A DNA stretch of 64,000 bases. Origin: Algoriphagus winogradskyi. GTDB lineage: Bacteria; Bacteroidota; Bacteroidia; Cytophagales; Cyclobacteriaceae. A model generated the notes under the pieces. That model made no database searches and was not told where the DNA came from. It saw only the letters and a list, made by a program, of their open reading frames with translations. The DNA lies in NCBI RefSeq assembly GCF_900182815.1, contig NZ_FXUA01000007.1:1-64000 (forward strand), written 5' to 3'. This document shows positions 35,560 to 45,177 of the stretch, one piece after another (the stretch's first letter is position 1; every line of letters begins with the position of its first letter). A program made the position numbers and the translations under genes.

Positions 35560-37257
35560 TTATTTCTTAAAAATAGTCTTTCCTTCCTTAATGGTCTCCA
35601 TTACTTGAATGTCTTTCAATAACATTGGGTCAACCTTTAAGGGGTTCTGGTCCAAAATAACCAGGTCAGCTAATTTCCCCGACACCAGACTGCCCTTTCT
35701 ATTTTCTTCAAAATGCTGGAAAGCGCCCCAGATCGTAATAGATTTTAAGGCCTCGTAAGGAGTTAATCGCTCTTCTTTACCAATAATTTCACCGCTTCGG
35801 GAAACCCGATTGACAGTGGTCCATAAGATCATCATCAAATTTGGAAATGCAACTGGAGCATCGGTGTGAGAAGTAACTTTCATCCCTCGATCCAAAGCCG
35901 AGCGAAGTGGAGAAATCTGATCAGCTTTTTCCTGACCTATGATTTCCCTATGCCAATCTCCCCAGTAAAAAGTATGCATTGGGAAAAGTGAAGCAATCAC
36001 GTCCATATCAGCAAGGCTATCCAATTGATCCAGACGAATGTATTGACCATGGATTAGCACATTTCGACGATCCTGGTTTCCATATTTTGTAATAGCAGGT
36101 CGGAGAGTTCGAATCAATTGGTCCATTGCGGCATCCCCATTCGCGTGCGTAAGTAGTTGCCATTCATTTTCAAAAGCCATGTTGACTATTCGTTGTACTT
36201 CGGCGTCTTGAGCGATTGCAGGATATCCTTTATAGTCTTTATTTTGTCCATCTGGCGGGATTAAATAGGGTTCTGTCCGCCAAGCAGTTCTTCCTTGAGG
36301 TGATCCATCAAGCGTCATTTTTATTCCACCTATTCTGTAGCGATTGGTATAATCCTTTCCATACCATTTGGTGTCAAAATACTGAGGAGCTGTATAGTCG
36401 ATGTAGGAAACTACGTCTAGATAAAATTTACCCTTCTCCGCATAGCTTGCCATCAACTCATGATTTGCCATTGCTCTTCCTTCTTGGGCAGTGGTGTAGC
36501 CAAATTTGGCTGCCATTTCCTGAGATTTATCTAAATAATAAAAAGCTAACTCAGGATCAGAAGGACCAATAATTGGAAAAAATAAAGGGATAGCTGCAAG
36601 TTCTTCGAGAACTCCATTCGGCTCTTGGCTTCCTTGCATTCTTCGGATTACTCCACCTGCAGGATCCTTTGATTCTGCAGTGATATTACTCATTTCGAGA
36701 CCTTTTGAGTTCATCACGGCAAAGTGACCGGAAATATGAATGATACAAATTGGGACTTCAGTGGAAACCTGATCCAAATCTTCTTTGGTAGGGAAGCGAT
36801 TTTCAACTAGAACAGCATCGTCAAATCCTAAACCAACGATCCATCCCTGAGTTTTATCAGTTCCATTTTCTGAGTGCCAAGACTTCAATTCGGCGACTAA
36901 TTCGGGGATGGAATTGACCTCACCATCAGGGCTGGCCAATAAATTAGCTGCGATAGCCTGTGCTCCAAATCCTCCAAAATGTGCATGGCCATCTATAAAT
37001 CCTGGCACCAAGGTCTTCCCTTCTAGATTTTTCAGCTGATGATCTTCCCCGGCGATTTCTTTGGCTTTGTTTATAGTGCCGACAAAAAGAATTTCCCCTT
37101 CTTTTTCTACCAAAGCTTCAGCGTACGCTGGTTCATCCCCTTCCATCGTGATGATATCTCCACCAACATAAATAGTGGTGGGTATATCAGAACCAACTTG
37201 AGTTTCGCAGGAGAAAAGAATCAAACAGAACCAACTAAGTAGGATGAGGTTTTTCAT
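35560..37257 (-). CDS. Exported YtcJ-like amidohydrolase lipoprotein
   Basis: A metal-dependent hydrolase of the amidohydrolase superfamily. The start is the ATG at 37257; the additional upstream frame has no supporting signal. Residues 1-16 form a lipoprotein signal (LSWFCLILFSC). The first metal pair is in GFIDGHAHFGG, and later His and Asp ligands are in LTHANGDAAMDQ, LIHGQYIR and TSHTDAPVAFP. It probably sits in a membrane facing the periplasm. The family includes amide and imide hydrolases; the substrate is not known. Confidence 0.87.
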   Translation of the reverse strand: MKNLILLSWFCLILFSCETQVGSDIPTTIYVGGDIITMEGDEPAYAEALVEKEGEILFVGTINKAKEIAGEDHQLKNLEGKTLVPGFIDGHAHFGGFGAQAIAANLLASPDGEVNSIPELVAELKSWHSENGTDKTQGWIVGLGFDDAVLVENRFPTKEDLDQVSTEVPICIIHISGHFAVMNSKGLEMSNITAESKDPAGGVIRRMQGSQEPNGVLEELAAIPLFFPIIGPSDPELAFYYLDKSQEMAAKFGYTTAQEGRAMANHELMASYAEKGKFYLDVVSYIDYTAPQYFDTKWYGKDYTNRYRIGGIKMTLDGSPQGRTAWRTEPYLIPPDGQNKDYKGYPAIAQDAEVQRIVNMAFENEWQLLTHANGDAAMDQLIRTLRPAITKYGNQDRRNVLIHGQYIRLDQLDSLADMDVIASLFPMHTFYWGDWHREIIGQEKADQISPLRSALDRGMKVTSHTDAPVAFPNLMMILWTTVNRVSRSGEIIGKEERLTPYEALKSITIWGAFQHFEENRKGSLVSGKLADLVILDQNPLKVDPMLLKDIQVMETIKEGKTIFKK

Positions 37258-37328
37258 ATTTCGTCTAGTTGAAAAATTAGAATTGTAACAAATTAGTGAT
37301 TTTTTCAAAAGTATTGAAAATCACTTAT

Positions 37329-37718
37329 TTACTGGGTTGGCTCTATGAAATCCCAAAGGTTTCCATACAAATCCTTAAAGACTGCCACTGTTCCAAAGGC
37401 TTCTTCGGAAGGTTCTCTGATGAACTCAACTCCTTTAGCAGTGTAATTATGATAATCCCGGTAGAAATTGTCAGTATATAAAAATAGAAATACCCTACCT
37501 CCAGACTGAAAGCCAATTTGATTTCTCTGAAGTTCGTTGGCAGCTTTCGCCAGTAGCAAATGGCAAGTAGATCCAGGAGGAGCAACCCTCACCCAGCGCT
37601 TTACATCACTGATATGGGTGTCTTCGATTAATTCAAAACCTAAAATATTTGTATAGTACTCTATTGCCTCATCGTAATCCCTTACCAAAATGGCTATTTG
37701 TCCTAGTTGTTGTTTCAT
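37329..37718 (-). CDS. VOC family protein (glyoxalase-like)
   Basis: 130 residues when started at the ATG at 37718, which begins KQQLGQIAILVRDYDEAI, the first beta strand of a vicinal-oxygen-chelate domain. FYRDYHNYTAKGVEF and YGNLWDFIEP complete the fold, the latter with a terminal metal-binding Glu as in glyoxalase-like proteins. The upstream in-frame part (to 37820) has no similarity to the fold and overlaps the neighbouring gene. The substrate is unknown. It follows another VOC gene. Confidence 0.85.
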   Translation of the reverse strand: MKQQLGQIAILVRDYDEAIEYYTNILGFELIEDTHISDVKRWVRVAPPGSTCHLLLAKAANELQRNQIGFQSGGRVFLFLYTDNFYRDYHNYTAKGVEFIREPSEEAFGTVAVFKDLYGNLWDFIEPTQ

Positions 37719-37767
37719 TGGTGCAAGTAGTGAAAAGCAAAAGGTATTTGAAACCTTAGTCACTAAT

Positions 37768-38154
37768 TCATGAAGTTTTTTCAGCAGAGGATTCAATGTC
37801 TTCGACAATGAAAATTGCATTATTATTCAAATCATACAAGCCAAATTCATGGGTTCCCCAAGCAGTATTTTTAATCAGTTTTTCAGATTTTAAAATGCCT
37901 TTGATCACCAAAGCTTCAAAATAGGGCTCAATGTTTTTTACGAAAATCCTCACCACCGAACCTCCCAAAAGAGGATCTTCAGGTGTATCTGCATGCCATT
38001 GTAAATGAAGCTCAATCTCTTCTAGGCGCATGCCAGCATACATATGGTCTCCGAAGGTTTTCACAAACCCTAAATTGTTAGAATACCAATCTAAATCTCT
38101 AGCAATGTCTTGAGAGGGTAGGACTGGAATAGTACATATGAAATCAGTTTTCAT
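37768..38154 (-). CDS. VOC family protein (bleomycin-resistance-like)
   Basis: 128 residues from the ATG at 38154. TIPVLPSQDIARDLDWYSNNLGF opens a VOC fold (the first 18 residues of it are diagnostic), and the later GTHEFGLYDLNNNAIFIVED segment closes it. Proteins of this kind bind drugs or act as lyases/dioxygenases; the metal residues are partly missing (LHLQW in place of a His-rich strand), so a binding role is possible. It ends 49 bp upstream of the second VOC gene. Confidence 0.82.
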   Translation of the reverse strand: MKTDFICTIPVLPSQDIARDLDWYSNNLGFVKTFGDHMYAGMRLEEIELHLQWHADTPEDPLLGGSVVRIFVKNIEPYFEALVIKGILKSEKLIKNTAWGTHEFGLYDLNNNAIFIVEDIESSAEKTS

Positions 38155-38411
38155 GGATGAAATAGTTGCGATTGCAGGACTGGTCGATTTCACATTAAGA
38201 TACTAAAGCTGCAGATGACTCCAAAGAGCTATAATGTCAACGGCGAACATGTAAAATGTTCCTCGTCTTTATTTTGAGTGCATGATCATAAAATTTTAAT
38301 TCCTATGCTAAATAGAATTGCCTGAAATGGATAAGCCCTCCAATCACCTCAAGGCCTAGTCTTGAAAGTTTCAACTTAGACAATTGAGATACTTTTAGTC
38401 TATCATACCAC

Positions 38412-39491
38412 CTAAGCTCTACCTAGCTGGCGCAGCATGTAAACATGATCTCTAAGTGCACCTAGAAAGGTGGCTTTCACAAAGTAAGGAACATTAAACT
38501 CCTCAGCTGTTTTCGACACGATCCCTGAAAGCTCACGGTAGTGAATGTGTGAAATATTCGGAAATAAATGGTGCTCTACCTGAAAATTCAGACCGCCAAT
38601 CAGCCAAGAAAAGAACCTGCTTTTTGGCGCATAATTGCTGGTAGTTGCCAGTTGGTGAACTGTCCAATTGCCTTCCATTTGACCTTCAGAATCTGGCTGG
38701 GGAAAAGAGGCATCTGATACAATATGAGCGGTCTGAAACACCGCGCTGATGCATATCCCAGTAACAAAATGCATACTCAAAAATGCTAGAATGATTATAT
38801 AGGTTGGCAGAGGCACCATAAGTAGAGGAATTACTAAGGCGTAAGAGTAATAGAATATTTTCCATCCGAGAATCTTTAAGATCTCCTTTTTGAATTCTAT
38901 TCCTTTTTTGAAAAAGCCCATTTCTTTATAGCGGTTGACCCGCACAAAATCTTTGGTGGTGATCCAGGAGATCGTAGAGAGTCCATAAAAAAACCAAATG
39001 TATAAGTATTGAAATCGGTGTATCCAATACAGCTTCGCATTAGGGGAAAATCTCAAGAAAAATGGCGCATTGATATCATCATCCGCATGCTCAATATTGG
39101 TGTACGTATGGTGAAGAACATTGTGCTGCACCTTCCAAACATTGGCATTTGCACCTATGAGATTCATAGTATAGCCCAAATATTTATTTACGGTTGGGTT
39201 TTTAGAATAAGACCCGTGAATGGCGTCATGCATTACTCCCATGCCAACTCCAGCCATTCCGAGCCCACTGGTAACATATAGCGCAAAAAGTAAATATGGA
39301 CTAGCTACTATCCCTGTGCAAATAATGATGATGGGGATAAGAAAAACTGACAGCATAACAATAGTCTTGAAGACCATGTTTCCATTTCCATAAATATTCT
39401 TGTTGTTCTTTTTGAAGTGATCATTAACCCTAATTCGTAATATTTTTGAGAATTCAGCATTAACTGTTTTATCGAATTTTAATTTTTTCAT
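38412..39491 (-). CDS. Membrane fatty acid desaturase (acyl-lipid/acyl-CoA type)
   Basis: An integral di-iron desaturase of 359 residues. The three His boxes are visible: HDAIH (residues about 89-93), HNVLHH (about 124-129) and QVEHHLFP (about 306-313). The Gln in the third box is the front-end/linoleoyl-CoA desaturase pattern. Four or more membrane helices fall near residues 42-85 and 205-250. It probably adjusts membrane fluidity. The gene is isolated, with a 444-bp gap upstream that holds no gene. Confidence 0.9.
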   Translation of the reverse strand: MKKLKFDKTVNAEFSKILRIRVNDHFKKNNKNIYGNGNMVFKTIVMLSVFLIPIIIICTGIVASPYLLFALYVTSGLGMAGVGMGVMHDAIHGSYSKNPTVNKYLGYTMNLIGANANVWKVQHNVLHHTYTNIEHADDDINAPFFLRFSPNAKLYWIHRFQYLYIWFFYGLSTISWITTKDFVRVNRYKEMGFFKKGIEFKKEILKILGWKIFYYSYALVIPLLMVPLPTYIIILAFLSMHFVTGICISAVFQTAHIVSDASFPQPDSEGQMEGNWTVHQLATTSNYAPKSRFFSWLIGGLNFQVEHHLFPNISHIHYRELSGIVSKTAEEFNVPYFVKATFLGALRDHVYMLRQLGRA

Positions 39492-39935
39492 TTTTATTTG
39501 TTGCTGTAGTATCTCTTTTCTTATTGTAAGAGTTTGGGTTTTGCTATCATTACATCTACCGAGGTGGATTTGTTTAGAACTAATTAGTGCTCTTTTAGGA
39601 GTTTTTTAGATGAAGATATTCCATCAAGTAAAGGATTTTTGATTCAATACACGTTATAAATCCAATACTATGAATTATTCATTTTTAGGTACGCTAGGAA
39701 AAGCTTACATATTAAGCCGTTAAGTCCTATATACTAGATACTTGAGTTGGGAGGGGACTATAAAGTTTATTTTTCAAATCCTTAGTATCAAAAGTTTACA
39801 ATGCCAAGCTAGTATGTACTTGATTTGTAGTTTGATAGGTTTTAGGATATAAAATAAGAAGCATGAAAGTTCGGGGAATCTCAATTTTGTACCTGCCATT
39901 TCCAATTCGAAGATCCTATTCCTAATTTGAGAAAA
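39492..39935. other. 444-bp intergenic stretch, nothing recognised
   Basis: No gene or strong hairpin was seen. It lies upstream of the desaturase gene (minus) and downstream of a small membrane-protein gene, so it must carry the desaturase promoter, but no clear TTTG/TAnnTTTG pair stands out. Confidence 0.5.
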
Positions 39936-40361
39936 TCAATTTTGTGCAGGTTTAATAGCTTTTCTTTTTTTTACTTTCCAATAAATGGAGCCTGCTATGG
40001 CACCCAGTGCAATACCACCTGGACCCGTAATAAGAATACCAAGTAAAGGACCTTGGTTGGCTTCAGGGGTAAAAATCAAAGGGCCAAAAAATCCTAGTAC
40101 GAAGCCTACTACACCTAGCCCGAGTGCTCCACCGAGTATGTAAGATCCTAGACGTGGCATCTTGTTGGTTTGTTTATTCCAAACACTATATGCTAGATAG
40201 CCTGCTGTAATAAAACTTGCAATGCTCGAAATTACCATTGCCCATTTCGGAGGATCTGAATCGAAAAAAATTGAGATAATAGCGCCGTAAATCCAAAAAG
40301 TAAAATAGAATACAGCGACAAATGTGGCAAAGGCGATAATAATCTGAGCTGCTTTTTTCAT
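39936..40361 (-). CDS. Hypothetical four-helix membrane protein
   Basis: 141 residues, not recognised. Four hydrophobic segments (about residues 6-30, 42-62, 74-98 and 104-128) are followed by a basic tail (KVKKRKAIKPAQN) that should face the cytoplasm. Two Gly-rich helices (LGSYILGGALGLGVVGF and GILITGPGGIALGAIAG) suggest close helix packing. The gene is isolated. Confidence 0.65.
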   Translation of the reverse strand: MKKAAQIIIAFATFVAVFYFTFWIYGAIISIFFDSDPPKWAMVISSIASFITAGYLAYSVWNKQTNKMPRLGSYILGGALGLGVVGFVLGFFGPLIFTPEANQGPLLGILITGPGGIALGAIAGSIYWKVKKRKAIKPAQN

Positions 40362-40542
40362 GTTCGTGAGGAACGGGTTGATTGAAAGTATTTAATATAC
40401 TCAAGTTATATGGATTGCCGGCTTGAGGTCTGAGCTATTCATTTTACTAGGAGCTATGTTTCGCTTTTGAGGTATTTGTTTGGATCTGAGGTGCGGTCTT
40501 TTACACTAAGTATGGGATTTGGTTTAGCGTTGTTCTTTAAAT

Positions 40543-42087
40543 TTAATTCCATTGAAATGCCAGATACCTCGTTTGCTCATTTCCAGTATTTCGAATCGCA
40601 TGTGGCACGGATGAGCCTAGGAAATATACATCTCCAGCTTTTCCCAGGTATTTCTGATTACCAATTTCCATTTCTGTCTCGCCTTCTATCATGATGACTA
40701 TTTCTGTGGCTAGGTGGGTATGAGGTTCATGGCTTTTTATACCAGGATTCAGATTTGTCATGTGCATTTCGTAGTACGGACACATGGAAGTTTCTCGGTG
40801 AAAGTAATCCCTAATTCCCCCGCGATCATGTTCTTTAAATTCTAGTTCGCTGTAATCAAATATCTCTGATCCGGCCTTTTTTCCACGCTTCATATCAATA
40901 CCCTTTGAAGTATATGCCATCTGGAAATATGCCGCGCCTTCCGATGTGCTTGTAAACTTCGCTTGGTCGCCAGGCATAAGGACTACCACACTGTTTGCGC
41001 CGAGTGTTTTGGATTTGCCATCCAAAGTTGCTTTTACTTCTCCTTCCTTGATTATCAAAATTTGCTCTTTCTTGGCGTTTAAGAAGGTTTTCTGTGCTGA
41101 TGGCTTAATGAAATTCACTGAAAAAACCATATCGTCAAGATGCATGGTTTCTCCTTCCATAAGAAGCGTGTCAGTATTCCCTGAAGGATAAGAATATACC
41201 TGAGAAACGACTCTTTTTGGCACCACATCACTCCAGAGCCAAGCTAGTGATTCCGGTAAAATCGAACCGGAATGATTCCCGTTATGACCTCCTGTGCCTC
41301 CAACGAACTCATACTCATAGTCTTTGAATTTTAGTGCTGATTCCATTTGTAGGTTGGCTAGCCACCAGTTTCCATAGTGATTGTTTAAATCGGATGAGCC
41401 GTCTTGCATGAAAACCTTTAGGTCTTTCTTATCGGTTTTGCGGATCATCGGCGGATAATTATGTCCTCCTCGGATGTCTGTGAAACTTCCATAGTGACTG
41501 AGTACCTTATGAAAAGATTCCGGATGAAACCAAGCTGCACTGAAGGCGCAGATTGCCCCAGAAGAAAGTCCCGCAATAGCTCGCATTTTTGGATCATCTG
41601 CGATATTATAACTCATCTTTAATTCAGGAATTATTTCGTTCAACAAGAAATCACTGTATGTCGAGGACATGTCATCGTACTCCAAACTCCTATTACTTGC
41701 TCTCCAAGGGTTTTCGGGTTCTGGTAGACTTTTATTGTGGCCAGGATTGATGAAAAGTCCAATGGTAACTGGCATCTTTCCTTGAGCAATGAGGTTGTCA
41801 AAAACGGTAGGAACTTTGAAATCTCCTTCTGAATTGACATAAGCATGTCCGTCCTGAAAAATCATCAACGCAGCGGGCTGGGAAGCTTCATATTGCGCCG
41901 GAATGTAGATGTAGTAATCCCGGATTGTGTTTGGAAATGTGGTGCTTTCCCAAGAATGTTTTGTTACAGTTCCTTTAGGAATAGTCTCATAGACTTCTGA
42001 GTTTGGGCCGTATTTATAGCCATCCTGAGCTTCTACTCTGAGGATAATTAGGAGTAAAAAAAGTAGTATAAATATTTTCGCCTTCAT
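40543..42087 (-). CDS. Exported esterase fused to two cupin domains
   Basis: 514 residues. A signal peptide (1-20) is followed by an alpha/beta-hydrolase of the esterase D/enterochelin-esterase type (about 35-295): YYIYIPAQYE at the start, GLSSGA as nucleophile elbow, and later Asp (MQDGSSDLN) and His (GGTGGHNGNH) candidates. A first cupin-like sheet region (about 310-400) and a second, better conserved cupin (about 430-514; HEPHTHLATEIVIMIEGETEM) complete it. The reaction is unknown. A 14-bp palindrome lies upstream at 42150. Confidence 0.83.
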   Translation of the reverse strand: MKAKIFILLFLLLIILRVEAQDGYKYGPNSEVYETIPKGTVTKHSWESTTFPNTIRDYYIYIPAQYEASQPAALMIFQDGHAYVNSEGDFKVPTVFDNLIAQGKMPVTIGLFINPGHNKSLPEPENPWRASNRSLEYDDMSSTYSDFLLNEIIPELKMSYNIADDPKMRAIAGLSSGAICAFSAAWFHPESFHKVLSHYGSFTDIRGGHNYPPMIRKTDKKDLKVFMQDGSSDLNNHYGNWWLANLQMESALKFKDYEYEFVGGTGGHNGNHSGSILPESLAWLWSDVVPKRVVSQVYSYPSGNTDTLLMEGETMHLDDMVFSVNFIKPSAQKTFLNAKKEQILIIKEGEVKATLDGKSKTLGANSVVVLMPGDQAKFTSTSEGAAYFQMAYTSKGIDMKRGKKAGSEIFDYSELEFKEHDRGGIRDYFHRETSMCPYYEMHMTNLNPGIKSHEPHTHLATEIVIMIEGETEMEIGNQKYLGKAGDVYFLGSSVPHAIRNTGNEQTRYLAFQWN

Positions 42088-42149
42088 GGGTTATTGGGTT
42101 GGGATACTGTGTCTTGATATCTTGTAAAAAGTAATATAGCAAGAAAATA

Positions 42150-42163
42150 CAAATACGTATTTG
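42150..42163. promoter_or_regulatory. 14-bp perfect palindrome upstream of the esterase-cupin gene
   Basis: CAAATACGTATTTG is its own reverse complement. It lies about 60 bp upstream of the ATG at 42087, between it and the histidine kinase gene, where an operator is expected. No regulator gene is adjacent. Confidence 0.35.
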
Positions 42164-42248
42164 CTAAAGGTCAAGACATTAGGGAAGCAATTCCCCAAAA
42201 ATGATTTGTATCTACAAGCCTGTTTTCCTACAAACTACCCATGTCAGA

Positions 42249-44678
42249 TTAACTTTCCGGAAGGTAAATATCAAATGTAGCTCCCTGGTCAGGCTTGCCG
42301 TGTGCGGCTATGTATCCATTGTGATTTTCAACGATTTTTTTCACTATCGCCAAGCCTATTCCAGTTCCTTGGTATTTATCCTTTCCATTTAGTCTCTGAA
42401 ACAATTCAAATATCCTCTCTTTATATTGATCTTCAAACCCAATTCCGTTATCGGATATACGGATGTGGCAATAGTTAATATCTGGCGAAAGAAATTCAGC
42501 TTCAATTTCTCTGCCTTTTCTTTTTTCGCTCTTGATGCTGATGATAGGGGCCCGATTCTTTACCGCAAACTTCAAGGAGTTGCTGATGAGGTTTTGAAGT
42601 AACTGCCGAAACTGAAAAGGGATGATATCCAGGGTACAAAGTTCATCTGACTCTACAGTGGCATTATGCGCAGCTAATTCCTCCTTCAAATCCATCTTAA
42701 CCTCCACTATTAATTTGTTTAGATCCGTAGGTTCATACTTACGTTCGGAAATGCTCGTTCTGGAGTAGGCAAGTAAATCACTAATTAAGTTTTGCATTCG
42801 CTGAGCAGCGCTTTGCATTCGTTTGAAAAATTCTTTCCCTTGCTCAGTGAGGTTTTCATATTCTTGTTCAAGGAGGAGAGTAGAGAAAGTCTGGATTTTA
42901 CGAAGCGGCTCCTGTAAATCATGACTAGAAATGTAGGCAAAAGATTGAAGCTCTTTATTCATACTTGCTAGATCTTTTACCTTCTTGGCGAGTTCGTCTG
43001 TGCGTTCGACAACTAGTTTTTCCAGTTCATTCATGAATTCTTTTTGATCATGAATATCAGTGCTTGAACCTACCCACATTTGAATTTCTCCATCTTCATT
43101 CAGTTGAGGTTTAGCTCTGCTAAGCTGCCATCTGTAAGTGCCGTCATATTTGCGGAACCTATGCTCAAATAAAAAGTCTTTTCCTGTGGATATTGAATCT
43201 GACCAAGCTTTTATATTTCCTGCTCTATCATCTGGATGCACGATAGCTATCCACCCTTCTTCCTCAAGTCGCTCGGGAGAATATCCTGAGAAATCATAAA
43301 CAGATTTGTTAAAATAATTTATGTTGCCTTCGTTATCAGCAGTCCAAATATGCTGAGGAAGTGAGTTTGCCAAAAGCCTGAATTTCTGCTCACTCTCCTC
43401 GAGTTTTTGGATATTTAATTTTTCTGCAGTGATGTCTCTTACCGTTCCTATTACTTTTTCCGGGTTATTTTTTTTGTCGAAATGGACCCTTCCTTTTACC
43501 TCGATCCATTTAATTTGGTTTCCATTTGTGATGACCCGACTAGTATACTCTAAATTTCCACTAATGAATGCTCTTTCAAAAGCAGCTTGTCTAACCTTCA
43601 GATCCTTTGGGTGGATATTACTCACAAAGTCTTCATGGTGAATATTTGAACCAGGGGCGAGTCCAAAAATCTCATGAAGTCTGTCTGAACCATCCAGGAT
43701 TTTATTTTTAACATTAAAGTCGAAGGTCCCGAGCTCTGAAGCATCAATGACCATAGTGAGTTTCTCTTCACTCGCTTCTATTTTCTTATGAGCAATGACT
43801 TGCTCAGTCACATCATGTCCAATACTGATGATCCCATTTATTTCACCACTTTCATCATAAAGGGCTTCATAGCTAAAGCTGATATAGCTAGTTTTTAATT
43901 CCCCATCCCGCAAAAGTTTAACTGGTAGTTCAGATGCAGCAAAACGATTTCCGGTTTTGTATACCTCATCCAATAGTCCCTTTATTCCCTGTTTTTCGAG
44001 TTCAGGTAAAATTTCAAGAATCGGCTTATTCATGACCTCTTCCGCTTTTCTTCCCCACATGTTAAGCGCGTTGGTATTAGCGATATCAGTATGGTATTCT
44101 GGCCCCATAAAAGTCGCAATGGATGCAGGTGCCTGCTGAATAATTAGCCTGAGTTTACGTTCACTACTTTCCAGTTTTCGTTTCAAAAAAACCTCTTGGG
44201 TAGTTTCAGCGCAGGTGACTATTACGCCACATATTATCCCACTATCATCCCACGCAGGGCTATAACTAAACGTCCAGTATGCATCTTCCATATGACCATT
44301 TCGATGAATCGGGACTAGTAGATTCTCAAAATATAGGGATTCTCCCCCTTCCAGCACTTGATCCATGAGTGGCTTGATAGTTTCCCAGATCTCCGGCCAG
44401 GCTTCTTCCCCAGGCATGCCAAGAATTGAAGGGTGCTTTCCATCTCTGCCTAAGCTTGGTCTGTAAGCATCGTTATAGAAACAAAGTAATTCTGGTCCCC
44501 ACCAAAGAAACTTTGGGAATTTAGAATATAGGAGGATGTTAAGTGTCGTTTTTAAACTTTGTTGCCAAAAGCTGGAGTCACCTAGAGAGGTTTTACTCCA
44601 ATCCTTTTCACGGATCAATTGACCCATTTCACCGCCTCCTATTGGAAATGAAGCGATAGCTGAACCTTGCTCAATCAT
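42249..44678 (-). CDS. Multi-PAS sensor histidine kinase
   Basis: 809 residues with no signal peptide or transmembrane helix, so a soluble sensor. Roughly four PAS-type regions (about 30-160, 170-295, 300-425 and 430-555, several with PAC-like ends such as ISIGHDVTEQV and VGSSTDIHDQKEF) precede a dimerisation/phosphoacceptor domain with SSHDLQEPLRKIQTF. The catalytic domain has LISNSLKFAVKN (N box), SDNGIGFED (G1) and GTGIGLAIVKKI (G2). It lies 6 bp after the response regulator gene, almost certainly its partner. The signal is unknown. Confidence 0.93.
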   Translation of the reverse strand: MIEQGSAIASFPIGGGEMGQLIREKDWSKTSLGDSSFWQQSLKTTLNILLYSKFPKFLWWGPELLCFYNDAYRPSLGRDGKHPSILGMPGEEAWPEIWETIKPLMDQVLEGGESLYFENLLVPIHRNGHMEDAYWTFSYSPAWDDSGIICGVIVTCAETTQEVFLKRKLESSERKLRLIIQQAPASIATFMGPEYHTDIANTNALNMWGRKAEEVMNKPILEILPELEKQGIKGLLDEVYKTGNRFAASELPVKLLRDGELKTSYISFSYEALYDESGEINGIISIGHDVTEQVIAHKKIEASEEKLTMVIDASELGTFDFNVKNKILDGSDRLHEIFGLAPGSNIHHEDFVSNIHPKDLKVRQAAFERAFISGNLEYTSRVITNGNQIKWIEVKGRVHFDKKNNPEKVIGTVRDITAEKLNIQKLEESEQKFRLLANSLPQHIWTADNEGNINYFNKSVYDFSGYSPERLEEEGWIAIVHPDDRAGNIKAWSDSISTGKDFLFEHRFRKYDGTYRWQLSRAKPQLNEDGEIQMWVGSSTDIHDQKEFMNELEKLVVERTDELAKKVKDLASMNKELQSFAYISSHDLQEPLRKIQTFSTLLLEQEYENLTEQGKEFFKRMQSAAQRMQNLISDLLAYSRTSISERKYEPTDLNKLIVEVKMDLKEELAAHNATVESDELCTLDIIPFQFRQLLQNLISNSLKFAVKNRAPIISIKSEKRKGREIEAEFLSPDINYCHIRISDNGIGFEDQYKERIFELFQRLNGKDKYQGTGIGLAIVKKIVENHNGYIAAHGKPDQGATFDIYLPES

Positions 44679-44684
44679 AGCTTA

Positions 44685-45131
44685 TTAATGAGATTGGATT
44701 ACAAAATTGTCTTTGGTGGGTTTCTCGGATTTGTTAGCCAAAGAGGTAAGTCCCTTACATATCACATCTTTCAGTTTAGAATATTCGGCAGGTTTCCTGA
44801 TATAACGAAATGCGCCAATATCATATAGAGAGTTCACTATTGGCTCATCCATTGAAGTGGAATATATTATAATAGGCAAATTTCGGAATTTTTCATCCGC
44901 CATTAGTTCGCCGAGGCATTCAAAACCTGATTTCAAGGGCATATTCAAATCAAGAAAAACCACATCAGGCAACTTGTCCTCGGAAGTCATAAGCAGGGTC
45001 ATTAACTCTACGCCGTTTGTGACTGTAGTAAGATTCGTTTCGATAGGTAACCTTGAGAGAGAATCTTCAAAAAAGAATCGATCATCTACGTCATCATCAG
45101 CGAGTAAAAGATTAATGGGGCCTAAGCTCAT
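44685..45131 (-). CDS. Single-domain response regulator
   Basis: A CheY-like receiver of 148 residues without output domain. The acidic pocket DDDVDD (residues about 11-16), the phosphoacceptor Asp in VVFLDLNMPLKSG, the conserved Thr/Ser in IIIYSTSMD and Lys in YIRKPAEYSK are all in place. With no DNA-binding domain it must signal through protein contact. It is the first gene of the pair with the PAS kinase. An inverted repeat (45131-45177) abuts its start. Confidence 0.93.
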   Translation of the reverse strand: MSLGPINLLLADDDVDDRFFFEDSLSRLPIETNLTTVTNGVELMTLLMTSEDKLPDVVFLDLNMPLKSGFECLGELMADEKFRNLPIIIYSTSMDEPIVNSLYDIGAFRYIRKPAEYSKLKDVICKGLTSLANKSEKPTKDNFVIQSH

Positions 45132-45177
45132 TGAAAATAGTATTGCCTATTAGGATTTTATATGTCACTATTTTCAA
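45131..45177. promoter_or_regulatory. Inverted repeat abutting the response-regulator start
   Basis: TTGAAAATAGT (45131-45141) pairs exactly with ACTATTTTCAA (45167-45177), 25 bp apart. The inner arm touches the start codon, so it could be a repressor site or a leader hairpin. Confidence 0.4.

Noticed and set aside
37719-37820. N-terminal extension of the first VOC protein to 37820
   Set aside because: It overlaps the preceding VOC gene and adds no part of the fold; the ATG at 37718 starts exactly at the first strand.
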